DNA from: Tolypothrix tenuis PCC 7101
GTDB lineage: Bacteria > Cyanobacteriota > Cyanobacteriia > Cyanobacteriales > Nostocaceae
Length of the DNA: 64,000 bases
Assembly: GCF_002368295.1 (NCBI RefSeq)
Contig: NZ_AP018248.1
Span: 5,098,798 to 5,162,797 of the forward strand
Direction of reading: 5' to 3'
Part shown: piece after piece, positions 62,821 through 64,000 of the stretch
How positions within the stretch are numbered: the stretch's first letter is position 1
Layout: each line of letters opens with the position of its first letter
Made by a program: the position numbers and the translations under genes
Notes under the pieces: model-generated
Seen by the model: only the letters and a program-made list of their open reading frames with translations
Databases searched by the model: none
Told to the model about the DNA's origin: nothing

Positions 62821-63498
62821 TTAATTAGTTAGGCTGTTAAATAAGGGTTGACCGATGGCTTGAATTAAATTCGCCTCAAGGACTTGTACCATTTGCATAT
62901 TCAAATGAAAGGCATTGTTAGCTTCTGCGACAATTCGGTCAGAGGTTGCATCATCGATGGGTAATGCATCCAACGCCTGACGGTATTTGTGTTTAAATGC
63001 CGTTTTATCGGGGATTTGGTCAAAATTATAAAAATTTGTACCTTCGTAGCCAGATAATTGCAAAGTTGATTGAGCAATTTTTTGCAACATCTGACCACCA
63101 GAAAGGTCGCCCATGTAGCGTGTATAGGCGTGCCCTAACAATAGGGTAGGTTCAGTAGCAGATAATTCCCGAATTCTGGCGACAAATGTTTGAGTGGCAG
63201 TTGCAGGAGCAATTTGCTTTCGCCATTGCTTTCCATAGTAAAACATCATGTCCTTTTCTAGAGCAGCTTGCCGATTCAGTTCTGGAAAATAAACAGCTGC
63301 GATCGCCTGATTGTTAACATTAGTTACAATTGCCGCTTCTAGTTCGCTGTAGACGAAATACAAATTACTCAAAAACTTCGCAAAGCAGTCTCTATCTACA
63401 ACTCCTTTGAGAAAACATTTCATAAAGCCTACATTTTCTGCTGCTGTATGAGCTTTTTCAGTTCCAGAGCGTAGTTTGACAGCTAAATTGCTACTCAT
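62821..63498 (-). CDS. Heme oxygenase
   Basis: 225 residues. All-helical heme oxygenase: the proximal haem ligand is His17 (EKAHTAAEN), and the distal helix is YTRYMGDLSGGQMLQ with the flexible GDLSGG. It converts haem to biliverdin IXα, the precursor of phycobilins, with ferredoxin as electron donor. Adjacent hemN suggests this is the low-oxygen paralogue (HO2 type in Synechocystis), but isoform assignment needs phylogeny. Start at ATG 63498 has AAGGAAAC upstream. Confidence 0.95.
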   Translation of the reverse strand: MSSNLAVKLRSGTEKAHTAAENVGFMKCFLKGVVDRDCFAKFLSNLYFVYSELEAAIVTNVNNQAIAAVYFPELNRQAALEKDMMFYYGKQWRKQIAPATATQTFVARIRELSATEPTLLLGHAYTRYMGDLSGGQMLQKIAQSTLQLSGYEGTNFYNFDQIPDKTAFKHKYRQALDALPIDDATSDRIVAEANNAFHLNMQMVQVLEANLIQAIGQPLFNSLTN

Positions 63499-64000
63499 TT
63501 TGTTTCCTTAATTTCAAGCGCCAGATTTCTGCACAGCCACCGACTCAGGATGTCTGCTATAGAGGGACTGGGGATTGGGGATTGGGGATTGGGGACTGGG
63601 GACTGGGGACTGGGGAGATGAGGGGAATGAGGGGATGAGGGAACAAGGGGGGAATAGCAATTACCAATTACCAATTACCCATTACCAAACCCCAAATTTT
63701 GGGTTTAAGCGGGATTAGCATCAGTATTACGGCAAATATACTCTCAATGCTCATCCCTACTCGGTTTAACTCTCCCAAAAATATTTAACTATTTATATTT
63801 GTATAACTATTAAAGTATTAATATTTCTTTATTTTCGTCTGTCAGGGAAGGCACATTTTGGAATTGGGCATTGGGAATGGGGCATTGGGAATGGGGCATT
63901 GGTAATTGGTAATTGGTAATTGGTGTTGGGTATTTGAGGCAATACTTGTCGGTTAAGGGTAAAAGGGGAAGGGGTAAAGGGTCAATAAAAAACCTTTAAC
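63499..64000. other. Repeat-rich spacer at window end
   Basis: GGGGATT/GGGGACT STRR (about 63564-63615), ATTACCA repeats (about 63658-63685), TTGGGAATGGGGCA units (about 63860-63905), and the start of another AATACTTGTCGG-type element at 63941 that runs off the window. The heme oxygenase promoter should be in the AT-rich part, about 63700-63850. No gene seen. Confidence 0.6.

Overview
The window looks like a chromosomal segment of a filamentous, probably heterocyst-forming cyanobacterium (Nostocales: Nostoc, Calothrix or Tolypothrix type). The support is the petC-petA pair for the cytochrome b6f complex, a heme oxygenase next to an oxygen-independent coproporphyrinogen oxidase, a cyanobacteriochrome-like GAF protein, cyanobacterial families (DUF3067, DUF1822, DUF4870), very frequent HIP1 octamers (GCGATCGC), and abundant heptanucleotide STRR arrays and small palindromic elements. 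No tRNA or rRNA gene was recognised. Species cannot be fixed from the sequence alone.

Layout. 1-6.9 kb (minus strand): a 1921-residue membrane-linked protein with 15 near-identical HEAT repeats and two P-loop NTPase modules, overlapping a second AAA-like ATPase. 7.0-10.1 kb: a 63-bp tandem repeat, an IS200/IS605 element (tnpA and tnpB divergent) and a nest of palindromic repeats with a 144-bp MITE-like insertion. 10.2-11.2 kb: cysK. 12.7-15.9 kb: small genes of unknown function and a luciferase-like flavin oxidoreductase. 16.1-18.7 kb: a methyltransferase and a GT39-type membrane glycosyltransferase. 18.8-24.4 kb: a drug-efflux cluster (MarR regulator, EmrA/HlyD adaptor, MFS_3 carrier, EmrB/DHA2 carrier), with similar 19-20-bp motifs in front of both the regulator and the adaptor. 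24.8-27.2 kb: a UvrD/Rep-type helicase. 28.0-28.8 kb: a stand-alone DXCF-type cyanobacteriochrome GAF. 29.0-30.2 kb: a 2OG-Fe(II) oxygenase and DUF3067. 30.4-32.1 kb: petC-petA with a terminator.

33.3-44.0 kb holds the most unusual gene: a single 3569-residue megasynthase that begins with a family-2 glycosyltransferase, continues with only the C-terminal half of a condensation domain, and then has A(Thr)-PCP-KS-AT(malonyl)-ACP-C-A(Pro-like)-PCP-TE. It appears to be a self-contained NRPS/PKS line for a Thr-C2-Pro scaffold.

44.4-53.4 kb: a Gfo/Idh/MocA oxidoreductase, a 1.5-kilo-residue VWA/propeller/Asn-rich fibre-like protein, a pentapeptide-repeat protein and an AAA-like ATPase. 53.5-58.0 kb: DUF4870, DUF1822 with a sigma-70 factor, a small secreted protein and a DUF442-type phosphatase-like protein. 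58.9-63.5 kb: aspS, then heme oxygenase and hemN in the same direction, an arrangement like the known low-oxygen tetrapyrrole cluster.

A theme across the window is repeat traffic. The same palindromic and STRR sequences that fill the intergenic spaces also sit in frame inside three proteins (the HEAT/NTPase, the GT39 enzyme and the helicase).
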